Shown piece after piece: positions 17,135 to 29,584 of a stretch of DNA of 64,000 bases (within the stretch, counting starts at the first letter, position 1; every line of letters starts with the position of its first letter). Location of the stretch: assembly GCF_001512295.1 (NCBI RefSeq), contig NZ_LNUP01000011.1, positions 248,326 to 312,325 on the forward strand. The letters are read 5' to 3'. Source of the stretch: Pseudomonas sp. EpS/L25. GTDB taxonomy: Bacteria; Pseudomonadota; Gammaproteobacteria; Pseudomonadales; Pseudomonadaceae. The position numbers and the translations under genes were made by a program. A model generated the notes under the pieces. The model did no database searches. It worked only from the letters and a program-made list of their open reading frames with translations, and was not told the DNA's origin.

Positions 17135-19179
17135 GCCGCCTCCTCGCTCAGCCCGGAATGGCGGAGCAGGGCGTCGATGCTGGGCTCGCGACCGCGGAAG
17201 TCGACGAACAGCACCATGGGTGCCTGGGAGCCGCCACGAGCCAGGATGGCCTCGCGGAAGGCCCGCCCGGTTTGCGGGTTGAAGACACCTTCTTCCTCGA
17301 ACTTGGCGAAGGCATCGGCGGAGAGCACCTCGGCCCACTTGTAGCTGTAGTAGCCCGCCGCGTAACCGCCGGCGAAGATGTGGGCGAAGCTGTTGGGGAA
17401 GCGATTGTAGGCCGGCGGGCGGACCACCGAAATCTCGTCGCGGATGCCTTCCAGCACGTCACGCACGCTGCGACCATCGCCATGGGTAGCGTGCAGCTCG
17501 AAGTCGAACAGCGAGAATTCCAGCTGGCGCAACATCATCAGGCCGGACTGGAAGTTCTTCGCCGCCAGCATCTTGTCGAGCAGCTCCTGGGGCAATGGCT
17601 CGCCGGTTTCGTAGTGGCCGGAAATCAGCGCCAGGCCCTCGGGCTCCCAGCACCAGTTTTCCATGAACTGGCTGGGCAGCTCCACCGCATCCCAGGCCAC
17701 GCCGTTGATGCCGGAGACGCTGGCATGCTCGACGCGGGTCAGCAGGTGGTGCAGGCCATGGCCGAATTCGTGGAAGAGGGTGGTCACCTCGTCATGGGTG
17801 AGCAGCGCCGGCTTGCCGGGGCTGGCCGGGGTGAAGTTGCACACCAGGTAGGCCACCGGATCGATCAGCCGGCCCTGGGCATCGCGACGCTTGTCGCGGG
17901 CACCGTCCATCCAGGCACCGCCGCGCTTGTTGGCGCGGGCATAGAGATCGAAGTAGAAGCGACCGATGGAAGTGCCGTTTTCCTTGATCTCGAACAGCCG
18001 TACGTCGGGGTGCCACTTCTCGAAGTCGCGCAGCTCGGCGATCTCGATGCCATAGAGCTTCTGCACCGTGGCGAAGAGACCCGAGAGCACCTTGTCCACC
18101 GGGAACCAGGCACGGACCTCCTCCTGGGACAGCGAATAGCGCTGCTGGCGCAGCTTCTCGGCGAAATAGCCGGTGTCCCAGCTCTGCAGATCCTGCACAC
18201 CCTGTTCGGCGGCGAAGGCGCGCAGTTCTTCCAGGTCGCGCTGGGCGAAGGGCTTGGAGCGCACGGCGAGATCACGCAGGAAGCCCAGCACCTGGTCGCT
18301 GCTCTCGGCCATCTTGGTGGCCAGGGACAGCTCGGCGTAGTTGGCATAGCCCAGCAGGCGGGCCAGTTCCTGGCGCAGGTCGAGCAGTTCTTCCATCACC
18401 GGGCCGTTGTCGAACTCACCGGCATTGGGACCCATCTCGGAAGCGCGGGTGGCATAGGCGGCGTAGACCTCTTCGCGCAGGGCGCGGTCGTCGGCATAGG
18501 TCATCACCGCGTAGTAGCTGGGGAATTCCAGGGTCACCAGCCAGCCGTCCAGCTCCTTGGCCTGGGCCGCGGCGGCCAGCTGGGCCTTGGCCGATTCGGG
18601 CAGGCCGGCCAGGGCCGCGTCGTCGGTGAGGTGCTTGGTCCAGGCCTGGGTGGCATCGAGCAGCTGGTTGGAGAACCTGCTGCCCAGCTCGGACTTGCGC
18701 GCCTGGATGGCGGCGTAGCGCTGCTGATCGGCCGGCGGCAGGTCGATGCCGGACAGCCGGAAGTCGCGCAGGGCGTGCTCCAGGGTGGTCTTCTGGCCGA
18801 CGTCGAAGCCCTTGGCTTCCTCGCTCTCGGCCAGGCGGCTGTAGGCCTGGAAGAGGTCCTTGTTCTGGCCGATCTCGGTGGAGTAGGCCGACAGCTTGGG
18901 CAGGCAGGCCTCGTAGGCGGCGCGCAGCTCGGCGCTGTTGCATACGGCATTGAGGTGCCCGATGGGGCTCCAGGCCTGGCCCAGCCGATCGTTCAACTCG
19001 TCCATCGCCAGCACCAGGCCGGCCCAGGTGGGGTGCTCCTTCTGGGTCTCCAGCAGCTTGGCCAGGGTAGCGCGGTTCTCGGCCAGGATGGTGTCGATGG
19101 CCGGCTCGACGTGCTCGGGCTTGATGGCGGAAAAGGGCGGCAGGTCGTAGGACTGAAGCAGCGGATTGCTGGCGCTCAC
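17131..19179 (-). CDS. prlC: Oligopeptidase A
   Basis: 682 aa, matching the roughly 680-aa family. Cytoplasmic M3 zinc metallopeptidase that degrades signal peptides and other oligopeptides. Zinc motif HEFGH within TLFHEFGHGLHHLL, with the third ligand in the downstream VELPSQFMENW. The GTG start (SASNPLLQSYDLP) was chosen because GAGGGG lies 6 nt upstream; 21 further in-frame codons upstream do not look like the family. The yheV-like gene overlaps its stop; the gamma-carbonic anhydrase gene is divergent. Confidence 0.96.
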   Translation of the reverse strand: MSASNPLLQSYDLPPFSAIKPEHVEPAIDTILAENRATLAKLLETQKEHPTWAGLVLAMDELNDRLGQAWSPIGHLNAVCNSAELRAAYEACLPKLSAYSTEIGQNKDLFQAYSRLAESEEAKGFDVGQKTTLEHALRDFRLSGIDLPPADQQRYAAIQARKSELGSRFSNQLLDATQAWTKHLTDDAALAGLPESAKAQLAAAAQAKELDGWLVTLEFPSYYAVMTYADDRALREEVYAAYATRASEMGPNAGEFDNGPVMEELLDLRQELARLLGYANYAELSLATKMAESSDQVLGFLRDLAVRSKPFAQRDLEELRAFAAEQGVQDLQSWDTGYFAEKLRQQRYSLSQEEVRAWFPVDKVLSGLFATVQKLYGIEIAELRDFEKWHPDVRLFEIKENGTSIGRFYFDLYARANKRGGAWMDGARDKRRDAQGRLIDPVAYLVCNFTPASPGKPALLTHDEVTTLFHEFGHGLHHLLTRVEHASVSGINGVAWDAVELPSQFMENWCWEPEGLALISGHYETGEPLPQELLDKMLAAKNFQSGLMMLRQLEFSLFDFELHATHGDGRSVRDVLEGIRDEISVVRPPAYNRFPNSFAHIFAGGYAAGYYSYKWAEVLSADAFAKFEEEGVFNPQTGRAFREAILARGGSQAPMVLFVDFRGREPSIDALLRHSGLSEEAA

Positions 19180-19271
19180 GGCGTTCCCCTCGGGGCGATG
19201 GCTTTGACAGGTATATATGGAGCCCATCCTAATAGGTCTCAAGACCCTTCCGACGAGAAAAGGTATCTATC

Positions 19272-19823
19272 GTGACCATAAGGACCTTCCAGGGTAAGAC
19301 CCCGCAACTGGGCGAACGCGCCTTCGTCGACGCCACCGCCGTGGTGATCGGCGATGTGGAGCTCGGCGCAGACAGTTCGATATGGCCGCTGACGGTGATC
19401 CGCGGCGACATGCACCTCATCCGCATCGGCGCTCGTACCAGCATCCAGGACGGCAGCGTGCTGCACATCACCCACGCCGGCCCCTTCAATCCGGACGGCT
19501 ATCCCTTGCTGATCGGCACCGACGTCACCGTTGGCCACCAGGTGACCCTGCACGGCTGCACCATCGGCGACCGGGTACTGGTGGGCATGGGCAGCATCGT
19601 CATGGACGGCGCGGTGGTGGAGGATGACGTGGTGATCGGCGCCGGCAGCCTGGTCCCGCCGGGCAAGCGGCTGGCAGGGGGGCATCTCTACGTCGGCCGC
19701 CCGGTCAAGCAGATCCGCCCGCTGGAAGACAAGGAACGCGCCTTCTTCACCTACAGCGCCGGCAACTACGTGAAGCTCAAGGACCAGCATCTGGCCGAGG
19801 GGTATGGGGAGGAGGGGGCTTAG
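19272..19823 (+). CDS. Gamma-carbonic anhydrase family protein (YrdA-like)
   Basis: 183 aa from a GTG start. Left-handed beta-helix of hexapeptide repeats (VVIGDV, IRIGAR, VLVGMGSIV, VVIGAGSLV) with the metal-site histidines HITHAG, VGHQVTLHGC. Trimeric zinc or iron enzyme of the YrdA/PaaY/CaiE type; many members show little carbonic anhydrase activity, so the substrate is uncertain. Transcribed away from prlC with 92 bp between. A REP pair follows about 70 bp after the stop. Confidence 0.92.
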   Translation: MTIRTFQGKTPQLGERAFVDATAVVIGDVELGADSSIWPLTVIRGDMHLIRIGARTSIQDGSVLHITHAGPFNPDGYPLLIGTDVTVGHQVTLHGCTIGDRVLVGMGSIVMDGAVVEDDVVIGAGSLVPPGKRLAGGHLYVGRPVKQIRPLEDKERAFFTYSAGNYVKLKDQHLAEGYGEEGA

Positions 19824-19895
19824 CGCGGACGCCTAGGTGTCCGCGTTCGTTGGCTTCGGAGACAGAGTCGCCTCAGCCCACAGCGCGAGCGCCTG

Positions 19896-19959
19896 ATCGC
19901 GGCCATGGGCCGCTCCTACAGGCTCCGACGCAACTGTAGGAGCGGCCCGTGGCCGCGAT
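19896..19959. repeat. REP doublet (REPIN)
   Basis: Two inverted 26-bp arms (19896-19921 and 19934-19959), each containing GCGGCC-TG-GCCGC-type symmetry and GGAGCGGCC, with a 12-nt spacer and one arm difference (CATGGGCC versus CACGGGCC). This is the typical pseudomonad REP sequence in a paired configuration. A related single unit is at 36757-36778. Confidence 0.8.
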
Positions 19960-20016
19960 TGAAGTCCCGTTGTAGCGAGGAACTGTCACGGCCGCCGACA
20001 CCGCCAGACCCGAATC

Positions 20017-20832
20017 TCACCCCAGCTGCCGCCGCAACTCCGCCAGCACCGGGGCGCTATCGGGGCGCACACCGCGCCAGAGTTCGAAGGCCTCGGCAGC
20101 CTGCTCCACCAGCATGCCCAGGCCATCCAGGCTATGGAAGGCGCCTTCGTCCAGGGCCCAGCGGTTGAAGGGGGTGAGGTCCTTGCCGTACATCATGTCG
20201 TAGGTCACCGTCTGCGGACCGATCACCGCTTCCGACAGCGGCGGACGCCCCCCGCCGAGGCTGGCCGAGGTGCCGTTGATGATGACGTCGAAGGGCTCGC
20301 GCAGGGTGGAGAAGGCCGCCACCTCGATGACGCCCAGTTCGACGAACTCTCGCGCCAGCTGTACCGCCTTGAGCTCGGTGCGATTGGCCAGCACCAGTTG
20401 CCCCGGCTTACAGGCCAGCAGGGGCTCCAGCACCCCGCGCACGGCACCACCGGCGCCGAGCACCAGGACGCGCCGGCCTTCCAGCTGCAGGCCGGCATTG
20501 ACGGTGAGATCCCGCACCAGGCCGGCGCCGTCGGTGTTGTCGCCCAACAGGCGGCCATCCACCAGGCGCTTCAGGGTGTTCACCGCCCCGGCGCGGCGCG
20601 CGCGGGGGGTGAGTTCGTCGCACAGGCGGTAGGCCTCTTCCTTGAAGGGCACCGTGACGTTGGCCCCCAGACCGCTCTGGAAGAAGCTGCGCGCGCTTTC
20701 GGCGAAGCCGTCCAGCGGCGCCAGCAGCGGGCCGTAGTGCAGCCGCTGGCCGGTCTGGTCGGCGAACAGGCTGTGGATCAGCGGCGACTTGCTGTGGGCG
20801 ATGGGATTGCCGAAGACGGCGTAGCGATCCAT
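20017..20832 (-). CDS. aroE: Shikimate dehydrogenase
   Basis: 271 aa. NADPH-dependent reduction of 3-dehydroshikimate to shikimate in aromatic amino acid synthesis. Substrate-side motifs NPIAHSKSP and NVTVPFKE (catalytic Lys, about 65), then the nucleotide-binding GAGGAVRG and [11 protein letters not shown]. The frame is open far upstream, but [10 protein letters not shown] is the family start. It begins 5 nt after the hemF stop, so the two form an operon, as in P. aeruginosa. Confidence 0.97.
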   Translation of the reverse strand: MDRYAVFGNPIAHSKSPLIHSLFADQTGQRLHYGPLLAPLDGFAESARSFFQSGLGANVTVPFKEEAYRLCDELTPRARRAGAVNTLKRLVDGRLLGDNTDGAGLVRDLTVNAGLQLEGRRVLVLGAGGAVRGVLEPLLACKPGQLVLANRTELKAVQLAREFVELGVIEVAAFSTLREPFDVIINGTSASLGGGRPPLSEAVIGPQTVTYDMMYGKDLTPFNRWALDEGAFHSLDGLGMLVEQAAEAFELWRGVRPDSAPVLAELRRQLG

Positions 20833-20837
20833 GAGGA

Positions 20838-22862
<2,025 letters not shown>

Positions 22863-23030
22863 CCGCCTAGCTGGCCGTCATCGGCGAATCCATCCCGGGG
22901 AAATCGTGACGGCCATTAAGTTTCCGCGAGCAAAGCGGCACGTCAGGGGTAAACATCGGTCTATCTCGGACAGTCGAGTCGCTTCGAACTCGACGCCTTG
23001 CCATGACTCGGCCGGATCGCTGCTCTTGCC

Positions 23031-26000
23031 ATGCCTACTTCCAGCCCCATCGCCAGCCTGCTCGACACCGCCACGGACACGGCGCTGATCACCCTGACCG
23101 CCGAGGGCCGGATCGCGCAGTGGTGTCCGGAGGTCGCCCGGCTGCTCGGCTGGACGGCCGAGGACAAGCTCGGTGAGGCCATCGCCGGCCTGCTGGTGCC
23201 GGAGCCGCCCGCCGATCAGTGGCTGGCGCTGCTGGAGCGCTGCCAGGCCCAGGGCCTGCGCCATCGCGACGGCCAACGGGTTCGTCTCGACCTGCACCTG
23301 GTGCCCCTGCGGCGGGCCAGCGTCACCGTGGGCTGGCTACTGCACGTCTGGCAGGCGCCGCCGAGCCGGAGCCGCTTCGCCACCTGGCGGGGCGCCGAAC
23401 GGGATCTGCCGCAACGTCTGCGGGCATTGGGCGAGTGGTCGCGCCGGCTCAGCGGCGCCCCGGACCTGGCCGCCCTGCGCCTCTGTGCCACCCAGGCGCT
23501 GCGCGAGCTGGCCAACGATCCCCAGGCGCGACTGCTGCTGGGCGCCGAGGTCGGGGATCCGCCCCCGAAGGGTCTACGGCTCGCGCTCGGCCCGGCGGCG
23601 CAACCCCTGGGCCATCTGCAACTGGGCAGTGCCGCGGTGGACGCCGATACCCGCCTGCTGCTCGACCAGTTGGCCCCGTTGCTCGCCACCCTGATCGAAC
23701 GCCAGCGCCAGCAGGAACAGGTCCGCCAGCTCGAGCAACGCCTGTCGCTGGAGCAAGGCCTGCTGGCCAGTGTGCTGCAGCAGGCGCCCCTGGGCATCTC
23801 CATCACCGAAGCGGGCAGCGAGAAGGCGGTCATGCTCAACGACCGCGTCAGCGTGCTGCTCGGCAAATGCCCGGAAGGGGAGACGCTGGAACAACGCTAC
23901 CAGGCGGTGGGAGCCCTGCACGACAACGGCCAGCCCTATGCGGTGGACGACTATCCCACCGTACGGGTGCTGCGCAGTGGCCAAGCGGTGCCGCCCGAGT
24001 TGATGCGCTATCGCCGCCCGGACGGCAGTATCCGTCTGCTGGAGGTGTCCAGCGCGCCCGTGCGCTCGGCCAGCGGCGAGGTGATCGCCTCGGTCACCCT
24101 GTTCGACGACGTCCAGCAGCGGGTCGACGCGGAAAACGCCCTGCGCGAGCACAGCGCGCGCCTGGCCAGCCTGATCAACCAGGCGGCCGTGGGCATCTGC
24201 CAGACCGACGCCCATGGCCGCCTGCTGCTGGCCAACCGGCGCTACTGCGAGCTGCTCGGTCGCAACGAGGTCGGGGTGCTGGAGCAAACCTTGCAGGCCC
24301 AGACCCATCCCGATGACCGTACCGCCCTCGAACACAGCCTCGACGTGCTGCGCCAGCGCGGCGAGAGCTTCAAGCTGGACCAGCGCTTCGAGCGCCCGGA
24401 CGGCTCGGTGGTCTGGGTCAGCCTGCACGGCTCGCCCCTGCAATCGGAAGTCGGCCAGCCGCTGACGGTGAGCCTGGTGGTGGTCGACCTCACCCAGCGC
24501 AAGCAGGCCGAGGCCGCGCTGCACCTGTCCAACCAGCGCTTCCGTAACGCCGTGGAAGCGGTGCAGGGGGTGGTCTGGACCACCAATGCCAATGGCCACC
24601 TCCTGGGTGAGCAACACGCCTGGAGCACCCTCACCGGGCAGAGCTATGCCCAGTACCAGCAGGAAGGCTGGGTCGACGCCGTGCATCCCGACGACGCCCC
24701 GCGCACCCTGCGGCGCTGGCGCCTGGCCGTGCAGCAGCAGCTGGATTTCCACGACGAACACCGGCTGCGCTGCCGCGACGGCCAGTGGCGCACCTTCAGC
24801 GTCCGTGCCCTGCCGGTGCGCGAAGGCGGGGTGGTGCGCGAATGGGTGGGCGTCCACACCGACGTCAGCGAGATCCGCATGGCCGAGCACCGCCTGCGTC
24901 GGCTGGCCGAGTTGCTGGAACAGCGGGTCCACGAGCGCACCGTGGAGCGCGACCGCATGTGGCGGGTGGCCGACGACCTGCTCGGGGTGATCCAGGGCCA
25001 GCGCTGGCTGAGTCGCAACCCGGCCTGGGGCCGCGCCCTGGGCTGGGACGACGAGGAACTGCGGCATCAGCCGACCACCGCCCTGGAGCATCCCGAGGAT
25101 GAGCCGGTGTTCCCCCGGCTGGCTGCCCTGCGTCAGGGCGAGGTGCTCAGCGACCTGCCCGGTCGCCTGCGAACCCGTGACGGTCACTGGCGGCACATGA
25201 TGTGGAAGGCCACTGCCGATCACGACGGCCGCATCTACATCTTCGGCCGCGACATCACCACCGAGCACGAGGCTTCCCTGGCCCTGCAGAACGCCGAGGC
25301 GGCGCTGCGCCAGGCACAGAAGATGGAAGCCATCGGCCATCTCACCGGCGGTATCGCCCACGACTTCAACAACCTGCTCACCGGTATCAGCGGCTCCCTG
25401 GAATTGCTCCGGCGGCGCCTGGACCAGGGCCGCCACGACAACCTGCAGCGCTACCTGGACACCGCCGAGCAGTCCGCCACCCGCGCCGCGGCCCTGACCC
25501 ATCGGCTCCTGGCCTTCGCCCGTCGGCAGACCCTGGACCCGCGTCCGGTGGACGTCAACGCCCTGATCCTGTCCCTGGAAGAACTCTTCCAGCGCACCCT
25601 GGGCGAGCGCATCGGCCTGCGCAGCAGCCTCGCGCCCAACCTGCCGCCGGCCCGGACCGACACCAACCAGCTGGAGAACGCCCTGCTGAACCTGGTGATC
25701 AATGCTCGCGACGCCATGCCCGAAGGCGGTCGCCTGGCCCTGGAAACCGCCCTCGACCACCTCGACGAGCTGGCCGCCGAGCATGAGCTGCCCGCTGGCG
25801 ACTATGTGCGCCTGACCATCGCCGACACCGGCAGCGGCATGCCGGCCGAGGTGGTGGATCGGGCCTTCGATCCCTTCTTCACCACCAAGCCCATCGGCCA
25901 GGGCACCGGTCTGGGCCTGTCGATGCTCTATGGCTTCATCAAGCAGTCGGGCGGTCACGTCAGCCTGGAGAGCGCACCCGGTGCCGGCACCCGCGTCAAT

Positions 26001-26417
26001 CTCTGGCTGCCCTGCGCCGAGCCAGCCATCCAGGCACCGGCCAACGAACCCCAGGCGGCCATCGCCCAGAGTCGTGGCGAACGCCTGCTGCTGGTGGAAG
26101 ACGATGTCTCGGTGCGGCTGCTGCTGCGGGAGATGCTCGGCGAGCTGGGCTATCGCGTGCGCACGGCGGCCACCGCCTCGGCGGCGCTGTCACTGGTCGA
26201 CGGCGACCTGCGCTGTGACCTGCTGATCACCGATGTCGGCCTGCCGGATCTGGATGGCGGCGAACTGGCGGCCCGGCTGCGCGAGCGCTGGCCCAGCCTG
26301 CCGGTACTCTTCGTCAGCGGCCACGCCGAGCGCCCGACTCCGAACGGTGAGCCGTCACTGGCCAAGCCATTCCAGATCGATGCCCTGGCGCGGCGGCTGC
26401 GCCAGTTGCTGGACTGA
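23031..26417 (+). CDS. Multi-PAS hybrid histidine kinase with receiver
   Basis: 1128 aa, no membrane span or signal peptide, so a soluble sensor. An N-terminal PAS-like domain (about 10-105) and a GAF-like stretch are followed by at least three or four more PAS units (around 235-365, 380-490, 500-625 and 640-750). HisKA has phospho-acceptor H777 in [11 protein letters not shown], HATPase has [20 protein letters not shown] and [10 protein letters not shown], and a C-terminal receiver has acidic VEDD, D1068 in ITDVGLPD and the Lys in LAKPF. No separate regulator lies beside it, so it is an orphan; signal and partner are unknown. The ATG at 23031 is the first plausible start. Confidence 0.9.
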   Translation: MPTSSPIASLLDTATDTALITLTAEGRIAQWCPEVARLLGWTAEDKLGEAIAGLLVPEPPADQWLALLERCQAQGLRHRDGQRVRLDLHLVPLRRASVTVGWLLHVWQAPPSRSRFATWRGAERDLPQRLRALGEWSRRLSGAPDLAALRLCATQALRELANDPQARLLLGAEVGDPPPKGLRLALGPAAQPLGHLQLGSAAVDADTRLLLDQLAPLLATLIERQRQQEQVRQLEQRLSLEQGLLASVLQQAPLGISITEAGSEKAVMLNDRVSVLLGKCPEGETLEQRYQAVGALHDNGQPYAVDDYPTVRVLRSGQAVPPELMRYRRPDGSIRLLEVSSAPVRSASGEVIASVTLFDDVQQRVDAENALREHSARLASLINQAAVGICQTDAHGRLLLANRRYCELLGRNEVGVLEQTLQAQTHPDDRTALEHSLDVLRQRGESFKLDQRFERPDGSVVWVSLHGSPLQSEVGQPLTVSLVVVDLTQRKQAEAALHLSNQRFRNAVEAVQGVVWTTNANGHLLGEQHAWSTLTGQSYAQYQQEGWVDAVHPDDAPRTLRRWRLAVQQQLDFHDEHRLRCRDGQWRTFSVRALPVREGGVVREWVGVHTDVSEIRMAEHRLRRLAELLEQRVHERTVERDRMWRVADDLLGVIQGQRWLSRNPAWGRALGWDDEELRHQPTTALEHPEDEPVFPRLAALRQGEVLSDLPGRLRTRDGHWRHMMWKATADHDGRIYIFGRDITTEHEASLALQNAEAALRQAQKMEAIGHLTGGIAHDFNNLLTGISGSLELLRRRLDQGRHDNLQRYLDTAEQSATRAAALTHRLLAFARRQTLDPRPVDVNALILSLEELFQRTLGERIGLRSSLAPNLPPARTDTNQLENALLNLVINARDAMPEGGRLALETALDHLDELAAEHELPAGDYVRLTIADTGSGMPAEVVDRAFDPFFTTKPIGQGTGLGLSMLYGFIKQSGGHVSLESAPGAGTRVNLWLPCAEPAIQAPANEPQAAIAQSRGERLLLVEDDVSVRLLLREMLGELGYRVRTAATASAALSLVDGDLRCDLLITDVGLPDLDGGELAARLRERWPSLPVLFVSGHAERPTPNGEPSLAKPFQIDALARRLRQLLD

Positions 26418-26420
26418 CCG

Positions 26421-26975
26421 CTAAGGCCGGAACACCTTGCCCGTGACCAGGTCGCGGATGACGCTGGGATTCTTGCGCCCGCCCAGTTCACCGGTGAGGA
26501 TGCCGTCCAGGGTGCCCGGGAAGTACTGCTGGACGCGCAGCCGCGAGCGCGCCGCCGGCCGCCCGGCCGGATTGGCCGAGGTGGAGATCAGCGGCCCGGT
26601 GAGGGCGCAGAGTTCGCCTACCAGCGGATGCTCGGAGACCCGCAGCGCCACGGTGGCGTGGGCCCCGGTGACCCAGCCGGGCAGGCGGTTGTGATGGGGC
26701 ACCAGCCAGGTGTTCGGCCCCGGCCAGGTGCTGGCCAGCTTGGCCAGGGATTCCTCCGACAGGTCGTGGAGCAGGAAGTCGAACTGACGGATGTTGTCGG
26801 CGACCAGGATCAGGCCCTTCTCCAGCGGCCGCCGCTTGAGCATCAGCAGGCGATGGACCGCGGCCTGGTCCCAGGGATCGCACCCCAGGCCCCAGACGGC
26901 CTCGGTGGGATAGGCCAGCACGCCCCCCTCGCGTACGATCCGCGCCGCCTGCCGCACTCGCCAGCTGTTGTGCAT
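26421..26975 (-). CDS. tsaC: Threonylcarbamoyl-AMP synthase
   Basis: 184 aa. Makes threonylcarbamoyl-AMP from Thr, bicarbonate and ATP, the first step of t6A37 tRNA modification. YrdC-fold signatures: [41 protein letters not shown] and [11 protein letters not shown]. The real start is MHNSWRVRQ; the open frame continues 34 codons upstream into a dispersed hairpin element, which supplies a spurious TTG. Encoded downstream of dprA on the same strand, as in P. aeruginosa. Confidence 0.96.
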   Translation of the reverse strand: MHNSWRVRQAARIVREGGVLAYPTEAVWGLGCDPWDQAAVHRLLMLKRRPLEKGLILVADNIRQFDFLLHDLSEESLAKLASTWPGPNTWLVPHHNRLPGWVTGAHATVALRVSEHPLVGELCALTGPLISTSANPAGRPAARSRLRVQQYFPGTLDGILTGELGGRKNPSVIRDLVTGKVFRP

Positions 26976-27039
26976 CGCCTTGCCTCCGCCAAATCCCTGA
27001 AGTCTACCCGAGCGCGGCCGCGATGCCAGTCGTCCGCTC

Positions 27040-27181
27040 AGAGCCTGTTCAAAATCTCGCGAGCTAGAGCCAAACAAGGCGAAAAGGCCTGAGGAAGCGG
27101 AGTTTACGAGTGGTAAATGAGCATTCCGAAGGCCTTTTCAACGCCGTTTGGCCGACGCGCAGCAGACTTTGAACAGGCTCT
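27040..27181. repeat. Dispersed hairpin element, copy 4
   Basis: Shortest and most regular copy, 142 bp. Arms AGAGCCTGTTC (27040-27050) / GAACAGGCTCT (27171-27181); an inner inverted pair GAAAAGGCCT / AAGGCCTTTTC; and a central TTTAC-GAGTG-GTAAA hairpin closed by CGGA/TCCG. The whole unit can fold into one long stem-loop. CTCAG flanks both sides (27037-27041 and 27180-27184). The right arm overlaps the dprA stop codon. Confidence 0.88.
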
Positions 27182-28266
27182 CAGCCCAGGCGCGTCCAGC
27201 TGCCGTGCAAGGCTGCCACCCGGCCTTCCAGCTCCAGCTCGGTCAGGCGTACCAGTACCTCGGGCAGCGGCTGGCCGCTGAGCTGCGCCAGCTCCTCGCT
27301 GTTCAGCGGGCCGGCCGCGAGGTGGCGCAGCAGGGGATCGTCCTCCACCGCGGCCGGCGCCATGGTCACCGGCAGGGCTTGCCAGCCGCGCAGGGCGTCG
27401 AGGATGTGCTCCACGCTCTCCACCAGTTGCGCACCTTCGCGGATCAGCTGATGACAGCCGCGGGCACCGGGATGATGGATGGAGCCGGGCAGGGCGAACA
27501 CCTCGCGGCCCTGTTCGGCGGCCAGCCGCGCGGTGATCAAGGAGCCGCTGGAGGGGCTGGCCTCCACCACCAGGGTGCCCAGGCTGAGGCCGCTGATGAT
27601 GCGGTTGCGCCGGGGAAAATTGGCCGCCTGGGGCGTGCAGTCCAGCGGCAATTCGGAGACCAGCGCGCCGCCGCCGGCCAGCAGCCGCCGCGCCAGGCCC
27701 AGGTGTCGCCGCGGATAGAGGTGTTCCAGGCCGGTGCCCAGCACGGCCACGGTGGTACCCGCGGCGTCCAGGGCGCCCTGGTGCGCCGCGCCATCGATGC
27801 CCAGCGCCAGCCCACTGGTCACGCAGAAGCCGGCAGCGGCCAGGCTGTGGGCGAAGCGGCGAGCGTTGTCCAGGCCCTGGGCACTGGCCTGACGGCTACC
27901 GACCAGGGCCAGCTGGGGTCGCTCCAGCGCGGCGAGGCGTCCCGCGACGAACAGCAGCGGTGGCGGATCGGCGATTTCGGCGAGCAGGGCTGGATAGCCG
28001 TCCGTTCCCAGGCAGAGCAGATGGCGCTCGGGCGCCTCGAGCCAGGCCAGGGCGCGGGCGGCGCGTTCACGGGTTTCGGCACTGCGGCGGGCGTCGGCGG
28101 CCACCGCCGGCAGGCCTAGGGCACGCCAGGCGGATGCCGGGGCGCTGAGGGCCGCGGCGGCGCTGCCGAAGGCGTCCAGCAGCAGGCGCTGGCGCACGGC
28201 GCCGATTTCCGGCAGGGCATGCAGACGGAGCCGAGCTTCCTGCTCGGCGGGAGAGAGGCTGGCCAT
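27181..28266 (-). CDS. dprA: DNA processing protein DprA
   Basis: 361 aa. Binds incoming single-stranded DNA during natural transformation and loads RecA. The Rossmann-like core shows GSRQASAQGLDNARRFA, TSGLALGIDGAAHQGAL, GTGLEHLYPRRH and the GSHR-like FPGSIHHPGARGCHQLI-type segment. The C-terminal winged helix (about 300-355) starts PLLRHLAAGPLNSEELAQ. Second gene of a LysM-dprA transcript (53 nt apart). A hairpin element begins at its stop codon. Confidence 0.95.
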   Translation of the reverse strand: MASLSPAEQEARLRLHALPEIGAVRQRLLLDAFGSAAAALSAPASAWRALGLPAVAADARRSAETRERAARALAWLEAPERHLLCLGTDGYPALLAEIADPPPLLFVAGRLAALERPQLALVGSRQASAQGLDNARRFAHSLAAAGFCVTSGLALGIDGAAHQGALDAAGTTVAVLGTGLEHLYPRRHLGLARRLLAGGGALVSELPLDCTPQAANFPRRNRIISGLSLGTLVVEASPSSGSLITARLAAEQGREVFALPGSIHHPGARGCHQLIREGAQLVESVEHILDALRGWQALPVTMAPAAVEDDPLLRHLAAGPLNSEELAQLSGQPLPEVLVRLTELELEGRVAALHGSWTRLG

Positions 28267-28319
28267 GGGATCGTCCTTGAAGGTCGGCGGTCGCCCTCCT
28301 GGCGACCGGGGTAGTGATG

Positions 28320-29351
28320 TTAGGGGTTGCGCACCTTATCCATCAGCTCCAGCTGGCGGGTGGCGGTCAGGATCAGGCCGTAGCTGATCTTGTCGTAGGT
28401 GCGGAACACCATGAGCAGACCGGCGCGCTCGTCGGGGATCTTCACCGACTCGCCGGTGATGCGATCACGTACCGTCTCGCCGGTCTTGTACACCGCCAGC
28501 ACGTTGCCTTCGGTGAGGCCGTCGCGGGCCCCCTTGTTGAGGGTCACCACATCGAACTGGCCGACCTGGGTGACACCGCGGGGCACGTCGAGGATCAGCC
28601 CGGCGATGTCGCGCGCCGGGGCACTGGGCATGAAGGTGGAGTTCACCAGCCGCTCCTCGGTGGGGAACAGCCGGTCGCCGAGGCGCACCTCCTGATTGGT
28701 GCGCGTCAGCCTGAGGGTACTGATGTCACCCTCCTGGGCGACCAGGTCGGCGCTGCCGATGAAGTCGCCGTTGATGCCGAGGAAGGCGCCGGTCTTGGGA
28801 TCGACGTAGGTCTTGCCCTGACGGTAGATGCCGAAGGCCGAGACATCCGGCTGCAGCTTGCCGCGCACATAGATGCGATCGCCAGCGCCACTCACCACGC
28901 GCTCGGCGTTGCCGGCCACCACATAGGGCGCCGTCTGGAACTGTTCCGCCGCATCGAAGGCGCGGTTCTGCAGCAGGAAGCTGTTCACCGCTTCCAGCGG
29001 AATGGTCGGGATGGCTTCGGCGATGGGCGTGCTGCGCACCGTGGGCGACAGCTTGACCGTGCCGCGCGAGGCTCCGCGGTTGAGCTGCAGGCGCGGCTGG
29101 CCGTCGACGTAGCTCAGTACCAGGGTATCGCCGGGATAGATGAGATGGGGATTCTTGATCTGCGGATTGGCCTGCCAGATCTCGGGCCATTCCCAGGGTT
29201 TGCTCAGGAACTTGCCGGAGATGTCCCAAAGGGTATCGCCGCGCACCACCGTGTAGCTTTGTGGATGATCCTGGCGCAGGGTCACAGCTGCATACGCCGA
29301 CTGCAGGGCGCCCGCTGCAACCACCAGCAGGGCGAACAAAGATTTCCTCAT
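28320..29351 (-). CDS. LysM domain periplasmic protein
   Basis: 343 aa. Signal peptide (MRKSLFALLVVAAGALQSAYA), then one LysM peptidoglycan-binding domain (about 32-82; SYTVVRGDTLWDISGKFL ... NPHLIYPGDTLVL). A long C-terminal region of unknown function follows. It corresponds to the P. aeruginosa gene between def and dprA. Divergent from def; leads the LysM-dprA transcript. The start was chosen for the signal peptide; the upstream extension lacks one. Cell-wall association is inferred from LysM. Confidence 0.9.
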   Translation of the reverse strand: MRKSLFALLVVAAGALQSAYAAVTLRQDHPQSYTVVRGDTLWDISGKFLSKPWEWPEIWQANPQIKNPHLIYPGDTLVLSYVDGQPRLQLNRGASRGTVKLSPTVRSTPIAEAIPTIPLEAVNSFLLQNRAFDAAEQFQTAPYVVAGNAERVVSGAGDRIYVRGKLQPDVSAFGIYRQGKTYVDPKTGAFLGINGDFIGSADLVAQEGDISTLRLTRTNQEVRLGDRLFPTEERLVNSTFMPSAPARDIAGLILDVPRGVTQVGQFDVVTLNKGARDGLTEGNVLAVYKTGETVRDRITGESVKIPDERAGLLMVFRTYDKISYGLILTATRQLELMDKVRNP

Positions 29352-29584
29352 GTGCCGAATCCCTTTACACTCTGAGCCTTGAAGAACCGTCTTCACGCAA
29401 ACGTCGGGGAATCGCCCCTGTCGTGCCCTGATCGCCACCTTACGTCGGCACTGGGCAGCGCAGTCGCCAAAGCCCCGTCGACCGACGTCATCCGCCCTCC
29501 GGGTCCAGCCCGGGCCTGGTGGATGCAACGCTGCCGCATCTTAGCAGCGCCCCTTGACTGTATTCCACAAGTGCCCTCAACGCC

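Noticed and set aside
17158-19275. A 705-codon frame antisense to prlC
   Set aside because: Shadow of the oligopeptidase A gene produced by codon bias; composition is typical antisense (Gly, Gln, His, Val rich).
23574-25958. A 794-codon frame antisense to the hybrid kinase
   Set aside because: Same codon-bias shadow; the plus-strand product has complete kinase and receiver motifs.
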